Source of the DNA: Cytophagales bacterium
GTDB taxonomy: Bacteria; Bacteroidota; Bacteroidia; Cytophagales; Spirosomataceae
Direction: 5' to 3'
Assembly (NCBI GenBank): GCA_004292855.1
Contig: RDXN01000075.1
Location: 1-54,285 of the forward strand
Length of the DNA stretch: 54,285 bases
The position numbers were made by a program, and so were the translations under genes. This document shows, in pieces, positions 1 to 9,565 of the stretch; position 1 is the stretch's first letter; every line of letters starts with the position of its first letter. The notes below the pieces were generated by a model. It was not told where the DNA came from. It searched no databases and saw only the letters and a list, made by a program, of their open reading frames with translations.

Positions 1-540
1 CGCCAACGGCGATAAGGTCTGGGACAAAACCTTTGGTGGAAGTGGTGATGATAGGCTGTATTCGATAATTGCGACCTCCGATGGCGGTTTTCTGCTGGCA
101 GGAGCCTCAGAGTCATCCATCTCTGGCAATAAGACAGCTACTAACTATGGCAGTTTTGATTACTGGGTAGTGAAGATTAACACCAACGGCGATAAGGTCT
201 GGGACAAAACCTTTGGTGGAAGTGGTTTTGATGGGCTGTATTCGATAATTGCGACCTCCGATGACGGTTTTCTACTGGCAGGACACTCAAACGCATCCCT
301 CTCTGGTAACAGGGCAGCTCCTAGCTATGGCAGTTCTGATTACTGGATGGTAAAAATCAATGCCAACGGCGATAAGGTCTGGGACAAAGCCTTTGGTGGA
401 AGTGGTGAGGATGGGCTTACTTCGATAATCGCGACCTCTGATGGCGGTTTTCTGCTGGGTGGACGATCAAGCTCACCCGTTTCTAGGAGCAAAACGGCTC
501 CTAATTATGGGGTTCATGACTTTTGGGTGGTGAAGGTTAA
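1..540 (+). repeat. Three tandem 180-bp coding repeats
   Basis: Copies run 1-180, 181-360 and 361-540. Each begins with a near-identical block (nCCAACGGCGATAAGGTCTGG) and the period is exactly 180 bp, keeping the reading frame. The array probably continues to the left of the window. Confidence 0.9.
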
Positions 541-544
541 GTAA
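2..544 (+). CDS. Secreted tandem-repeat protein, C-terminal part (5' end outside window)
   Basis: The frame is open from the first bases of the window to a TAA at 542-544, so this is the 3' end of a longer gene. The visible 180 residues are three 60-residue repeats, each with NGDKVWDK, TFGGSG, a SIIATSDGGFLLAG core and a final YGSSDYWVVKI. Such repeats occur in large secreted Cytophagales proteins and probably form beta-propeller or beta-sandwich blades; I assign no catalytic role. The protein stops right after the last repeat, with no recognisable C-terminal sorting domain. Export is inferred from similar proteins, because the N-terminus is not visible. Confidence 0.75.
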   Translation, partial: ANGDKVWDKTFGGSGDDRLYSIIATSDGGFLLAGASESSISGNKTATNYGSFDYWVVKINTNGDKVWDKTFGGSGFDGLYSIIATSDDGFLLAGHSNASLSGNRAAPSYGSSDYWMVKINANGDKVWDKAFGGSGEDGLTSIIATSDGGFLLGGRSSSPVSRSKTAPNYGVHDFWVVKVK

Positions 545-560
545 TCTAACCGTTGGTTAT

Positions 561-588
561 GGCGGGTGTGCCGGATGGTACGCCCGCC
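561..588 (+). terminator. Hairpin after the repeat-protein gene
   Basis: GGCGGGTGT (561-569) pairs with ACGCCCGCC (580-588), including one G-U pair, 17 nt after the stop codon. No T run follows, so it may be a weak terminator or an mRNA 3' end stabiliser. Nothing convincing is seen in the rest of the gap to 781. Confidence 0.4.
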
Positions 589-781
589 AGCCAAAATACC
601 GGGTATTGGCATATTCGCTTCGCCTGTGATAAGCTCTGTCCTGGTCCACCATCAGCAACATTCCAATGGCTTAACCGTGATTTCTATTTCCTGCCCGGCG
701 AAGGTATTTACCAACCATGATACTCTACTTTTCCGTATCTCCGAGCAGTGAAGCTACTGACCCACTAACACAGAAAACACC

Positions 782-1150
782 ATGAATCCTCTTATAACCC
801 TATCTAGCATTGGCCTGCCGATTGTTCCGTCCGAAGCCGTGTTGCTACCCTTTCCATCGGGCCGCAGGTGGGTAAGTTTACACCAAATTGTCCGGCTTGA
901 AGGTCAGACGAATTACACCATTGTGTTCTTCACCAATGGTACCCATCTACTGGTTGCGCTCACGCTGAAACGGCTCCTTGAACGGATACCTGCCGACCAA
1001 TTTGTTCGGATTCATCGCAAGCACCTCGTCAATCGGGCGTTTATTGCCCCTACACAGTCCACTTCCTTTATGCTCGACTTATCGAACGGCGACAGTGTAG
1101 CTATTGCCCGACGACGAATTGGCTCGTTCCGACAGCAAATGAAACAATGA
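782..1150 (+). CDS. Stand-alone LytTR DNA-binding protein
   Basis: This 122-residue protein consists almost only of a LytTR DNA-binding domain (about residues 20-118). Hallmarks are a beta-strand segment ending RLEGQTNYT, the LTLKRLLERIP helix, FVRIHRKHLVNRAFI, and the last strand SNGDSVAIARRR. It has no receiver domain and no membrane segment, so it probably acts as a transcription factor without a phosphorylation input of its own. A close paralogue lies at 6803-7165, and both sit beside genes for large secreted repeat proteins, which suggests local control of surface-protein genes. The target is inferred, not shown. It is convergent with the membrane protein at 1178-3559. Confidence 0.85.
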   Translation: MNPLITLSSIGLPIVPSEAVLLPFPSGRRWVSLHQIVRLEGQTNYTIVFFTNGTHLLVALTLKRLLERIPADQFVRIHRKHLVNRAFIAPTQSTSFMLDLSNGDSVAIARRRIGSFRQQMKQ

Positions 1151-1177
1151 TGGTCACCGTCACGTCTTATCCTGTTT

Positions 1178-3559
1178 CTATTCCCATTCTGGTATCCCGT
1201 CGTTAACAGGCAATCGGGCGGCAATCGTCAGTATCCCATCCGGACGGATGCCCCGGCGCGAGTCAGCAATGAGCTGGTCAATATCGGCAGTTGAAAACAG
1301 TGAGTGATACTCCTGAAAATGGAGATCGAAATCGCGCAGGGCCGCTTCCGTATTGGCGAGGTCGCCGAGGTCGAATGCTGTTAAAATCCATTCTTGGTAA
1401 ATGGGTCGCGTAAAGAGCATCCGTTCGTACCGTGGTACGGCAAGAATCCGAGTAATGAACCCCGGCAGGTTGTTGGCAGTTTGGTACGCCTGTTTGATGG
1501 CAGGCAGGTTTTCGAGAAATACTTGGGTGCCAATCTGACTCATAAACTGGTTCATCCGGGTCGTATCGTGCTGAAAAGCAGCGGTCTGAGCCATACTCAC
1601 TAACGGCAGTTGCCAGCGCGGCTGTAGCTGGTACGCCTGGGCAAAGGCTACCATAGCCGCCGGGTAATTCTGCTGCATCAGGTAGGTTTCGCCCAGGAGC
1701 ATGAAGGTAGCCGGGCGGCTGGGGCCGTCAAGGGCGATTGCTTGTTTGATGAGGTCGATTGCTTTGTCATATTGACCGGCTGCCGCTTGGAGCGATGATA
1801 TTCGGAGCAACAACCGTCCGTAGCGGGGGCGTTCGCGCTGTTGATCTGCCATTACGGCTAACGCTTGGTCGTAGCAAAACTGTCGGGCCGAGGGAGGTAA
1901 GTCGGGCTGTTGTAACGCGCTGATGGCAAAACTTTCTACGGCATCGGCCACTTCATACCGCCCGATTTGAGCTTGGCTGTATATGGTTCGTAAAAACGTC
2001 ATTCGTTCAAGGCCGTTGGTCATGGCGGCCTGTTTATCAAGTCGGTGCAGGGTTTGGTAGCCGTTCAAAGTGAAATAAGCCAAGCCAAGCGTGGTAACGA
2101 GCCAAAAAGTTATGATTGCTGTTCGGGCGAGCGGTGTTTTGGCAAAAAACGCCGTTATTTGGCCCGATTGATTAGTCTCTACAAAGCCAATCAGTAGAAA
2201 GAAAAATTGGGCGGCCAGCAGATTATCAGGGTTGAGCAGGTTGAACGTGAAGTAAGCTGCCAGCAAACCGAGCAAAACCGCCGTAGCGCGGGAGCAACCC
2301 CACGTCACTACTACCCTTCGAATTAACCAAAACCACAGAAAGCAGTAGGCCAGAAACCCCAGAATCCCTGCCGAACACGCCCATTCCAGTGGCACGCAGT
2401 GAACCCGGTCATACCATTCAGTGGCTCTACCTGCCACCAGTGCGGGGTCATAAAATTTAGGGAAAGCATAGCTGTAATTTTCCTGCCCCCAGCCCAGTAA
2501 CGGTCGCTCCTGAATACTACGCAGGGCGATTTGGGTGGTAATCTGTCTGGCTGGTAGTGTATTGTTCCCGCGAGTAAGGTCGGCCATACGGCCCAGCCCT
2601 GGCACATTCCGAAAAACAGTGGTGTAGCGAGCCATTGTGTAACTACCAACCGCCAGTATCGTAATCCCGACAATAATAGCTGCCATGGCTGGCAAGGTTC
2701 GGGCTGTATTCCCCAGTATTCGCTGACGGGTCCAAAGCCACGCTAACCCAGTTGCTATGCTGCCCACAAACAGCCCCAGTACTGCCGATCTTGCACCGGT
2801 AAGGATGATGCCCCAGAGCAGAATTATGGCTACTATACCAAAACTCATCAGTCGCAAGCGTACTGGTAACTTGTTTAGGGCCAAGGCCATATAGGCGGCT
2901 AAGAACAGGTGAATAAGCCAGTAAATGGCCAGAAACGTAGGCTGTCCAACGGTTGCCACAAACCGGTATCTATCGCCCAGCCAACCTGTTGGGCTGAAAT
3001 ACCCAACTACAAATACCAGTATTGATATGCCTATAGAGGTCAGAAACGCTGTGTTCCACTGCTGCGACGAAAAGCCCGCTCGGGCCAGCACCAGGGCATA
3101 TAGCCCAAGATGGAGGTAGCCCACAAATCCTTCCATCCGCAAAAAACCCGACAGCAAACTGAGCCGCGCATCCACGCCAACAACATCGGCCAGGCCAATC
3201 ACAACCAGAAACAGCACAACCGATAGTTGCAACCAAGACCAGCCAAGCCGCCAAAAACCGGGTTTGAACACGGCAATAACGGCCATCAGCTCAACAACGG
3301 CCCGAAAGAAAAGTCCGCGCTCAGAGACGAACCCAAAAAATGAAGTTGTGCTGAATACCAACGGTGTGAACAGCGATAGCAGTAACAGCACGAACAGCAC
3401 CGTTTGCTGCCATTGTGCGGGGCTAGTAGGGTGTTTTGGTGCCGAACCAACGGGCGATTTCGGCAAAGCAGATGGTAGTGTTGTGGTGGCTATTGGGGGG
3501 ACAGGAGATGATGGCTTACTGGTTTCCCTGGCTCTACGATTTGTCGTTGATTTTGCCAT
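1178..3559 (-). CDS. O-antigen ligase-like membrane protein with C-terminal TPRs
   Basis: The 793-residue product begins with a Pro/Ser/Thr-rich cytoplasmic stretch (1-45), then about ten or more membrane segments (roughly 50-500), then a soluble TPR-like tail (about 530-720) with motifs such as AAGQYDKAIDLIKQAIAL. The O-antigen ligase/Wzy core is recognisable by LTGARSAVLGLFVG and by RPLLGWGQENYSYAFPKFYDP in the large periplasmic loop, followed by HCVPLEWACSAGILG. Family members transfer or polymerise surface polysaccharide at the periplasmic face of the inner membrane. No glycosyltransferases lie nearby, so the glycan, or protein O-glycosylation instead, cannot be specified. ATG at 3559 is the natural start. 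Confidence 0.8.
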   Translation of the reverse strand: MAKSTTNRRARETSKPSSPVPPIATTTLPSALPKSPVGSAPKHPTSPAQWQQTVLFVLLLLSLFTPLVFSTTSFFGFVSERGLFFRAVVELMAVIAVFKPGFWRLGWSWLQLSVVLFLVVIGLADVVGVDARLSLLSGFLRMEGFVGYLHLGLYALVLARAGFSSQQWNTAFLTSIGISILVFVVGYFSPTGWLGDRYRFVATVGQPTFLAIYWLIHLFLAAYMALALNKLPVRLRLMSFGIVAIILLWGIILTGARSAVLGLFVGSIATGLAWLWTRQRILGNTARTLPAMAAIIVGITILAVGSYTMARYTTVFRNVPGLGRMADLTRGNNTLPARQITTQIALRSIQERPLLGWGQENYSYAFPKFYDPALVAGRATEWYDRVHCVPLEWACSAGILGFLAYCFLWFWLIRRVVVTWGCSRATAVLLGLLAAYFTFNLLNPDNLLAAQFFFLLIGFVETNQSGQITAFFAKTPLARTAIITFWLVTTLGLAYFTLNGYQTLHRLDKQAAMTNGLERMTFLRTIYSQAQIGRYEVADAVESFAISALQQPDLPPSARQFCYDQALAVMADQQRERPRYGRLLLRISSLQAAAGQYDKAIDLIKQAIALDGPSRPATFMLLGETYLMQQNYPAAMVAFAQAYQLQPRWQLPLVSMAQTAAFQHDTTRMNQFMSQIGTQVFLENLPAIKQAYQTANNLPGFITRILAVPRYERMLFTRPIYQEWILTAFDLGDLANTEAALRDFDLHFQEYHSLFSTADIDQLIADSRRGIRPDGILTIAARLPVNDGIPEWE

Positions 3560-3725
3560 AATGTAGGAGAGTTAATTAGGCAACGAAGATAGAGGGACAT
3601 ACAATTTACCCACACGCAGAACCATGTATCTGCCTATGGCCGAGGTGAATGTTTATTATTCGGTAAGTAATGCTTTTTATATGGTAGGGACGCAGGGTAC
3701 CCACGACCCTAATTTTGAGATGTCT

Positions 3726-3740
3726 AACGGGCAACCCGTT
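3726..3740 (+). promoter_or_regulatory. Small dyad upstream of the GEVED/FN3 gene
   Basis: AACGGG-CAA-CCCGTT is a perfect 6-bp inverted repeat with a 3-nt loop, 48 bp before the ATG at 3788. It could be an operator or a 5'-UTR hairpin. Nothing else clear is seen in the 228-bp gap between the divergent genes. Confidence 0.25.
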
Positions 3741-3787
3741 TATGCGTTTTGCTGCTTTTGCAATTCACCAATTCACCTGATTATACC

Positions 3788-6769
3788 ATGCTCCATTTCC
3801 ATTTTACTTTACACCAACTACCAATTCGGGTGGCTCTGCTGTTCTTGCTGATTTTCAGCTCCTTTAAATGGGTCATGGCCGATGCACCACCCCGTGCCGC
3901 CACCACCGCGCCCAAAGCCCTGACCTCCTGTCGCCCCACGTTTTCGAGCGGCTGTTTCACAGGTGGTCTTAATTCGTTTACCGTGAATGGCACAACGCTC
4001 AGTAATGCAACAAGTTGCTCAACAGGCTACGCAGCCTACACGGCGGTCACAACCAATGTAGCCCCCGGTCAGCCTCACCCGTTTGCGGGTACATTTACCA
4101 ATTCAGGCTATCCCAATGGGGTCACAATCTGGGCTGACGTGAATAGGGATGGGACATTTGGCACTACTGAGGTAGTTTTCCAGGCCTCAACCGTTACTAC
4201 CAGTACTTTTTCGGGAAGCCTGACTATACCGCTCAATACAGCCACCGGCCCGGTCGATGTTCGGGTTGTGGTGGCATACTTCACCATTCCTCCCAGTTCG
4301 AGTGCCTGCGGATCGTTTAGTTATGGCGAGGCCGAAGATTACGTGCTGAATGTGATTGCACCAACAGCCTACTATCCGACCACCACCAACATAGCCAATA
4401 CGAGTGCATTGTTAAACTGGAATAATCTCGGTACGGCCAGTAGCTATGAGGTACAGTGGCGGCCTCAAACGACGCCAGCCTCTGCCTACACGACCATCAG
4501 TGGTATTACGTCCACGACATTTGCGCTGACCGGATTAGGCATAGGTGCGTATGAATGGCAGATGCGACCGACGAGTGGAACCTATGTGGGGCCTGTCAGT
4601 TTCACAGTAGGTTGTACTACACCAAGCAATTTAAACGCTTTTAATGTCGGCTCGGCATCGGTGCAGTTTTTGTCCTGGTCGGCTGTATCTGAGCCGGCTT
4701 ATCCCAACAAGACATACGAGGTGCAGCTTCAGGTCAAGGGGGCAGGTTCGTGGTCAACGGTTTATACGGGTACCAATACCTTAACCCCCAGAATCAGTGG
4801 GTTAAGCCTGCAAACACCGTATACCTGGCGCGTTCGGGCCGATTGCTCGTTATTCTCTGCTCCTCAAACCTTCACCACGACGTGTAATACACCGTCTTTA
4901 AATGGCGCATACAACATTGCTCATAATTCGGCACAACTCTTGTGGTCAGACCCAGAAGGGGGTGTCTATGTGCTTCAGTATCGGCCTGCGGGTGGCACCT
5001 GGACAACCGTATCGAGCCTGACAACGACATCCTACGATTTAACAGGACTAACCAACAACACAACTTACGAGTGCGCGGTGAGTAAAGTATGTGCTACCAC
5101 CTTATCGTCGCCCTATTCGGCTACGCGAACGTTTACAACAGCCTGTAAACTCTTGTCTTCTCCGGGTACTACCGAGCTTCTACCCACCTCAGCGGTTTTG
5201 TACTGGTATAACTATGCGGCTGGTGTACCGCCTGGCGAGGTACAGCTACAATGGAGACCCACCAGCCAAAGCGTAGTTTCGTGGACGACTATTGACAATA
5301 TCCCTGGTGGCATCTATACCAGCTATAGCCTGACCGGATTAACCAATAATACAGCGTATCAGTGGCAGGCACGGGCTTCGTGCGGAGCCGGCGTCTATTC
5401 GTCGTTTACGTCGCCGATCTCGTTCACCACGCAATCATGCCAGCCACCATCTGCACTCAACACATCCAGTATTGGTATAAACCGGGCTACCTTGTCGTGG
5501 AATAGCGGCAGTTATCTTGAACAGCGTTTCACGGTGCAGTATCGGCCCGCCAGCCTCAGTACCACCACATCGGGCTGGACATCGGTAACCGGCATTGTAT
5601 CAGACCGTTATTCATTAACGGGCCTTGATCCGAACACGGCTTATCAATGGCAGGTAAGTATGGCCTGTACGCCAACAGAATTGTCAGGTTTTTCGGCTCC
5701 ATTGATATTCTCTACGCTACCCTGTAATAACCGATTATCATCTACTCCCTTTGCCACTAACCAGACATACGCATCAGCCCAGTTGAATTGGTCGGATAGA
5801 GATATAAATACCTACACTGTGCAATGGCGGCCCCAATCCCTTCCTGCCTCCAACTGGAATACTATTGCCAATGCCGTTACCGGTAATGGCGGTAGCTATA
5901 CCCTAACGGGCCTAAACACCAGCACGACCTACGAATGGCAGGTAGCCGTTGTTTGTACACCTTCATTGTTAAGCAATTACTTTGGGGGAAATTCATTCAC
6001 CACCACGGCCTGCTCAAACTTAGCTACGGGCCTTGCCGCAACGGGTACGACCTTCAGCGCGGCCAACCTGACCTGGACCGGGCCAACTTTTGTGCCATAC
6101 GTACTCCGTTACCGGCCTATTGGGACAACCACCTGGACGGATGTATCGGGCATTATGACAAAGCCCTATACCCTGACGGGCTTGATGGCAGGCACGGTTT
6201 ATGAAGCCCAAATTGCCTCGGTATGTTCGGGGTCAGCAACGGCATACGGTCTGATATACTCGTTTACAACGGCGGCTGCCTGCACGAACGCGGCCAGCAG
6301 TTTAACCGCGCTCAGTGTCGGTTCTACAACGGCAACCCTGGGCTGGGCCAGTCCGCCCGGAATAGGGTCGTCACTCCGATACCGCGTTGCTGGTGCCGTA
6401 GGCTGGCAAACAGTGGTCGGGGTTGTGAATGCCCCTTACGCGCTGACGAACCTGATTGCGGGTACGGCCTACGAGTTTCAGGTTGCCAGCGTGTGCGGGC
6501 CTGGGCAATTGTCGGGCTATACCGCGCCAGCAAGTTTCACCACAACCAGCACGAATACCTGCCCTTTAATGGTCACCGTGCAAAACGGCGACTGGACAAA
6601 CCCCGCCATTTGGTCTTGTAACCGGGTGCCGTTGGCTACCGACCCGGTGCAGGTATTGCATATAGTCACGATTCCCAACAACGGTACGGGCCGCGCCCAA
6701 CGGCTGAGCTATGGGGCCGGGGGTAAAGTATCGTTCGGTATGGCGGCCCGATTATTACTGAATCAGTAG
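3788..6769 (+). CDS. Secreted GEVED / fibronectin type III repeat protein
   Basis: ATG at 3788 is preferred over the upstream TTG at 3749 because it gives a signal peptide directly (VALLFLLIFSS core, cleavage near ADA). The 993-residue product has a GEVED-type domain (about 40-155, ending FSYGEAEDYVLNV), then eight FN3 domains of about 90-100 residues, each with a conserved YxVQWRP strand, an LTGL-x-x-x-T-x-YxWQV core and an FTT-x-x-C end. The last ~65 residues are a separate module (NGDWTNPAIWSCNRVP...) shared with two other secreted proteins here. The regular Cys at domain borders suggests disulfides in an extracellular protein. Likely an adhesin or surface matrix protein; no enzyme domain is seen. 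The LytTR gene follows after 33 nt. Confidence 0.85.
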   Translation: MLHFHFTLHQLPIRVALLFLLIFSSFKWVMADAPPRAATTAPKALTSCRPTFSSGCFTGGLNSFTVNGTTLSNATSCSTGYAAYTAVTTNVAPGQPHPFAGTFTNSGYPNGVTIWADVNRDGTFGTTEVVFQASTVTTSTFSGSLTIPLNTATGPVDVRVVVAYFTIPPSSSACGSFSYGEAEDYVLNVIAPTAYYPTTTNIANTSALLNWNNLGTASSYEVQWRPQTTPASAYTTISGITSTTFALTGLGIGAYEWQMRPTSGTYVGPVSFTVGCTTPSNLNAFNVGSASVQFLSWSAVSEPAYPNKTYEVQLQVKGAGSWSTVYTGTNTLTPRISGLSLQTPYTWRVRADCSLFSAPQTFTTTCNTPSLNGAYNIAHNSAQLLWSDPEGGVYVLQYRPAGGTWTTVSSLTTTSYDLTGLTNNTTYECAVSKVCATTLSSPYSATRTFTTACKLLSSPGTTELLPTSAVLYWYNYAAGVPPGEVQLQWRPTSQSVVSWTTIDNIPGGIYTSYSLTGLTNNTAYQWQARASCGAGVYSSFTSPISFTTQSCQPPSALNTSSIGINRATLSWNSGSYLEQRFTVQYRPASLSTTTSGWTSVTGIVSDRYSLTGLDPNTAYQWQVSMACTPTELSGFSAPLIFSTLPCNNRLSSTPFATNQTYASAQLNWSDRDINTYTVQWRPQSLPASNWNTIANAVTGNGGSYTLTGLNTSTTYEWQVAVVCTPSLLSNYFGGNSFTTTACSNLATGLAATGTTFSAANLTWTGPTFVPYVLRYRPIGTTTWTDVSGIMTKPYTLTGLMAGTVYEAQIASVCSGSATAYGLIYSFTTAAACTNAASSLTALSVGSTTATLGWASPPGIGSSLRYRVAGAVGWQTVVGVVNAPYALTNLIAGTAYEFQVASVCGPGQLSGYTAPASFTTTSTNTCPLMVTVQNGDWTNPAIWSCNRVPLATDPVQVLHIVTIPNNGTGRAQRLSYGAGGKVSFGMAARLLLNQ

Positions 6770-6802
6770 CCTTTTATCCACCCTCTAAATTTTTCACATC
6801 CC

Positions 6803-7165
6803 ATGAACGCGCTCTCTTTTCCCAAACCAGGCCTGCTACTCCCCTTCGACAAAGAACGGCGTTGGATCGCCCTGACGCAGATTGTCCGGCTCGAAGGCGA
6901 AGGCAACTACACCACCTGCATTTTTGCCGATGGCTCGCAGTTGGTGGTGGCCCTGACGCTGAAACGGCTAGCCAACCGCCTGCCCGATGGTCAGTTTTTG
7001 CGGTCCCACCGCAAGCACCTCATCAACCGGGCCTTTATCGAAGCCGTGCAACGGCACACTGCCACCATCCAACTCGCCAACGGCGACCGCGTGACCATTG
7101 CCCGCCGACGCGCCAATGGGCTGTTCCATGCGTTTCGCCAAACCGCTCCCTCGATCAATTCCTAA
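6803..7165 (+). CDS. Stand-alone LytTR DNA-binding protein (paralogue)
   Basis: The 120-residue protein is a single LytTR domain closely resembling the one at 782-1150: both share LLPF...RRW, QIVRLEG-x-x-NYT, VALTLKRL and HRKHL-(V/I)-NRAFI. It has no receiver, sensor or membrane part. It lies 33 nt after one FN3 gene and 35 nt before the next, on the same strand, so all three may be on one transcript, and it could control them. The C-terminal strand motif NGDRVTIARRR is intact, so the domain should be functional. Confidence 0.85.
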   Translation: MNALSFPKPGLLLPFDKERRWIALTQIVRLEGEGNYTTCIFADGSQLVVALTLKRLANRLPDGQFLRSHRKHLINRAFIEAVQRHTATIQLANGDRVTIARRRANGLFHAFRQTAPSINS

Positions 7166-7200
7166 TCAATCGCTCCGGCTTTCTCCTAACGACAACTTTT

Positions 7201-9370
7201 ATGAAACCCCATTTTACACATCTTTCCCTAACATTGCTCTTCTTTTGGGTTACCACTGGTTTAGCCAACGGACAGACTTGTTCCGGTGCTTACCTTTTAG
7301 GGGCGGGTAATATTCTATCCACCTCGGCTGAATTTTGGTGGAATTGTAACGAGCAGTACGCCCAATTCTCTCTCGAATACAAACCCACTACCACCGCTAC
7401 GTGGTCGTCGCTCAATGATATTCAAAGTGATAATGATGGCTACGGACGGGATTATGGGCAGCGCATAACTCTGACCAATCTCATTCCGAATACGACCTAC
7501 CAATGGCGCGTCAGAACCATCTGTACGAATGGGAATTCATCAACCTTTGTAGCGGGTACAAACTTTACTACAGTCTGCCCTGGTGTTGTCAATCCGTTTT
7601 CCTTTAATATTCTGTCCACCTCGGTTGAGCTTGGGTGGGGCTGCGCTGAACAATACGCCCAGTTTACGCTGGAGTACAAACCCACTACTGCTACTACATG
7701 GTCGTCACTCTCTGCCATTCAGAGCGATTACGAGGGCTACGGACGCGACAATGAGAGGGTAACCTTGACTAATCTTATTCCGAATACGACCTACCAATGG
7801 CGGATTAGAACCATATGCGCCAGTGGAAATCCTTCCGACCCGATTCCCGGCCGGAATTTCACGACGGCCTGCCCCGGTGTTGTCAATCCGTTTTCCTTTA
7901 ATATTCTGTCCACCTCGGTTGAGCTTGGGTGGGGCTGTGCTGAACAATACGCTCAGTTTACGCTGGAGATTTCGATGGATATGGGCGTGACAATCCGCGA
8001 GTGGTCTTAACCAACCTAATCCCGAACACAACCTACCAATGGCGAGTTAGAACCATCTGCGCCAGTGGCAATCCATCCGATTTTATTCCCGGCACCAACT
8101 TCACCACAGTCTGCCCCGGTGTTGTCAATCCGTTTTCCTTTAATATTCTGTCCACCTCGGTTGAGCTTGGGTGGGGCTGTGCTGAACAATACGCTCAGTT
8201 TACGCTGGACGTGACAATCCGCGTGTCTTGCTGACAGGGCTAAATCCCGGTATGACGTATCAATGGAGGGTCAGAACGGTTTGTGCAAGTGGTAATCCTT
8301 CTGATTTAGTTCCCGGTACCAACTTCACCACGCTCTGTGCCGCGCCGGGTAGTTTGAATAGCAACAACGTGACCCATACGTCGGCCCAACTGACGTGGCT
8401 CACCGTGAATGCAGGGGTTAGCTATGAGATACGGTATCGGCCACAGGGAACGGTGGCTTGGAGTTCACAAACGGTTGCCTCCCCCTCCAGCAACCCCGAT
8501 GTCACAACCAATTTGTTTCTCACGGGCTTAGTACCGCAAACAACCTATGAATGGCAGGTACGCACCATTTGTTCGGGTTTTACACCTACCTACAGTACCA
8601 GTGCATTTTTTACAACAGCCTGTCCAGTCCCAACCGGCTTGAGTAGCACCAGTGTCTTGGCCTATTCGGCTCAACTAAGTTGGAGTCCAGGAACAACCGG
8701 CATCGCTACCGATTTGCAGTTTCAACTACAAGGTAGCACCACCTGGACAACCATTCCCGGTATAACGGCAAACACCTTTTCGCTAACAGGACTAAATGTT
8801 GGGGCGGCTTATCGCTGGCAAGTACGCGGAGCCTGCACACCAACGGTTAGTTCGAGCTATGCCAATCCGGTTAGCTTTACAACAAGCTGTTTGCAACCCG
8901 GCAACTTAGCCAGCACCAGTATTGCCACCAATGCGGCCCAGCTAAATTGGTCGAATGTCAATACGGGAGCCACCTTCACCCTTCAGTGGCGGCCTCAAAG
9001 TACACCCAATTGGACTACGGTCAGCGGCTTACTGGGAACCGCTTTTTCACTCACCGGGCTAACTGCCGGAACGGGTTATGTATGGCAGGTTAGTGCGGCC
9101 TGCACACCGACCATCAGTTCGAGCTATGCCGGGCCGGTTAGCTTCAACACAGCCACGGTTTGCACCAATATGTACAGTCTGAGAAACGGCTCGTGGGATG
9201 ACCCCATGGTTTGGTCGTGTGGGCGGGTGCCAAATAGTACAGACATTGTCCGGGTTCGGCACCTGATCTCGGTGCCCCCTAATTACAATGCAACGGCTTT
9301 ACAGGTGTTTTTCGACACGGTTCCGAAGGTAGCATTGGGCCAGAACGCTCAACTAAATTTAGGACAATGA
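7201..9370 (+). pseudogene. FN3-repeat secreted protein gene broken by two internal deletions
   Basis: ATG at 7201 starts a good signal peptide (LSLTLLFFWVTTGLANGQ), followed by FN3 domains like those of the gene at 3788. Frame 1 runs to TAA at 8008-8010, the homologous reading continues in another frame to a TGA at 8232-8234, and then in the third frame from about 8228 to TGA at 9368-9370. The cause is visible: FN3 units of 294 bp start at 7576, 7870 and 8112, but the second and third of these are 52 and 70 bp short. Restoring that sequence would give one protein of seven FN3 domains ending in the GSWDDPMVWSCGRVP module. As it stands only a 269-residue product is made from the 7201 start. 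True mutation and mis-assembly of near-identical repeats are both possible. Confidence 0.8.
7576..8335 (+). repeat. Tandem FN3-unit DNA repeats, two of them shortened
   Basis: Units begin at 7576 (294 bp), 7870 (242 bp) and 8112 (224 bp). The ~100 bp from the unit start to TTTACGCTGGA are essentially identical in the last two. Both shortened units lose sequence right after that same CTGGA. Confidence 0.85.
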
Positions 9371-9415
9371 GCCTGTTGTTGCTGTAGTATCGCCAATAAC
9401 CCCAAACCAATTGCC

Positions 9416-9472
9416 CCAGTCATGATTTGCAGGTTCAGCTAATGAAAACGCAAACTTGCAAATCATGACTGG
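9416..9472. repeat. 20-bp inverted repeat with 17-nt loop
   Basis: Arms at 9416-9435 and 9453-9472 pair over 20 bp with one G-U-type mismatch (core CATGATTTGCA). It lies 45 nt after the broken FN3 gene and may act as its terminator, although no T run follows. Confidence 0.6.
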
Positions 9473-9565
9473 CTCATCAAGTAGCTAAAAAGACTACCAT
9501 TTTTGAGATTTCATAAACTACAATTCAAACGTACTCTGAAAACGCTCGGTACTAATTCGATCATC

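Noticed and set aside
1-540. CRISPR array
   Set aside because: The 180-bp repeats are protein-coding, in frame and without short unique spacers.
566-751. 61-residue plus-strand reading frame between the repeat protein and LytTR
   Set aside because: No recognisable domain or signal peptide, starts inside a terminator-like hairpin and has an unlikely composition.
8001-8234. Separate small gene starting inside the broken FN3 gene
   Set aside because: It is the FN3 sequence read on in a second frame after a 52-bp deletion, not an independent gene.
7201-9370. Programmed frameshifting in the FN3 gene
   Set aside because: No slippery sequence at the shifts; the frame changes are fully explained by 52- and 70-bp deletions in repeat units.
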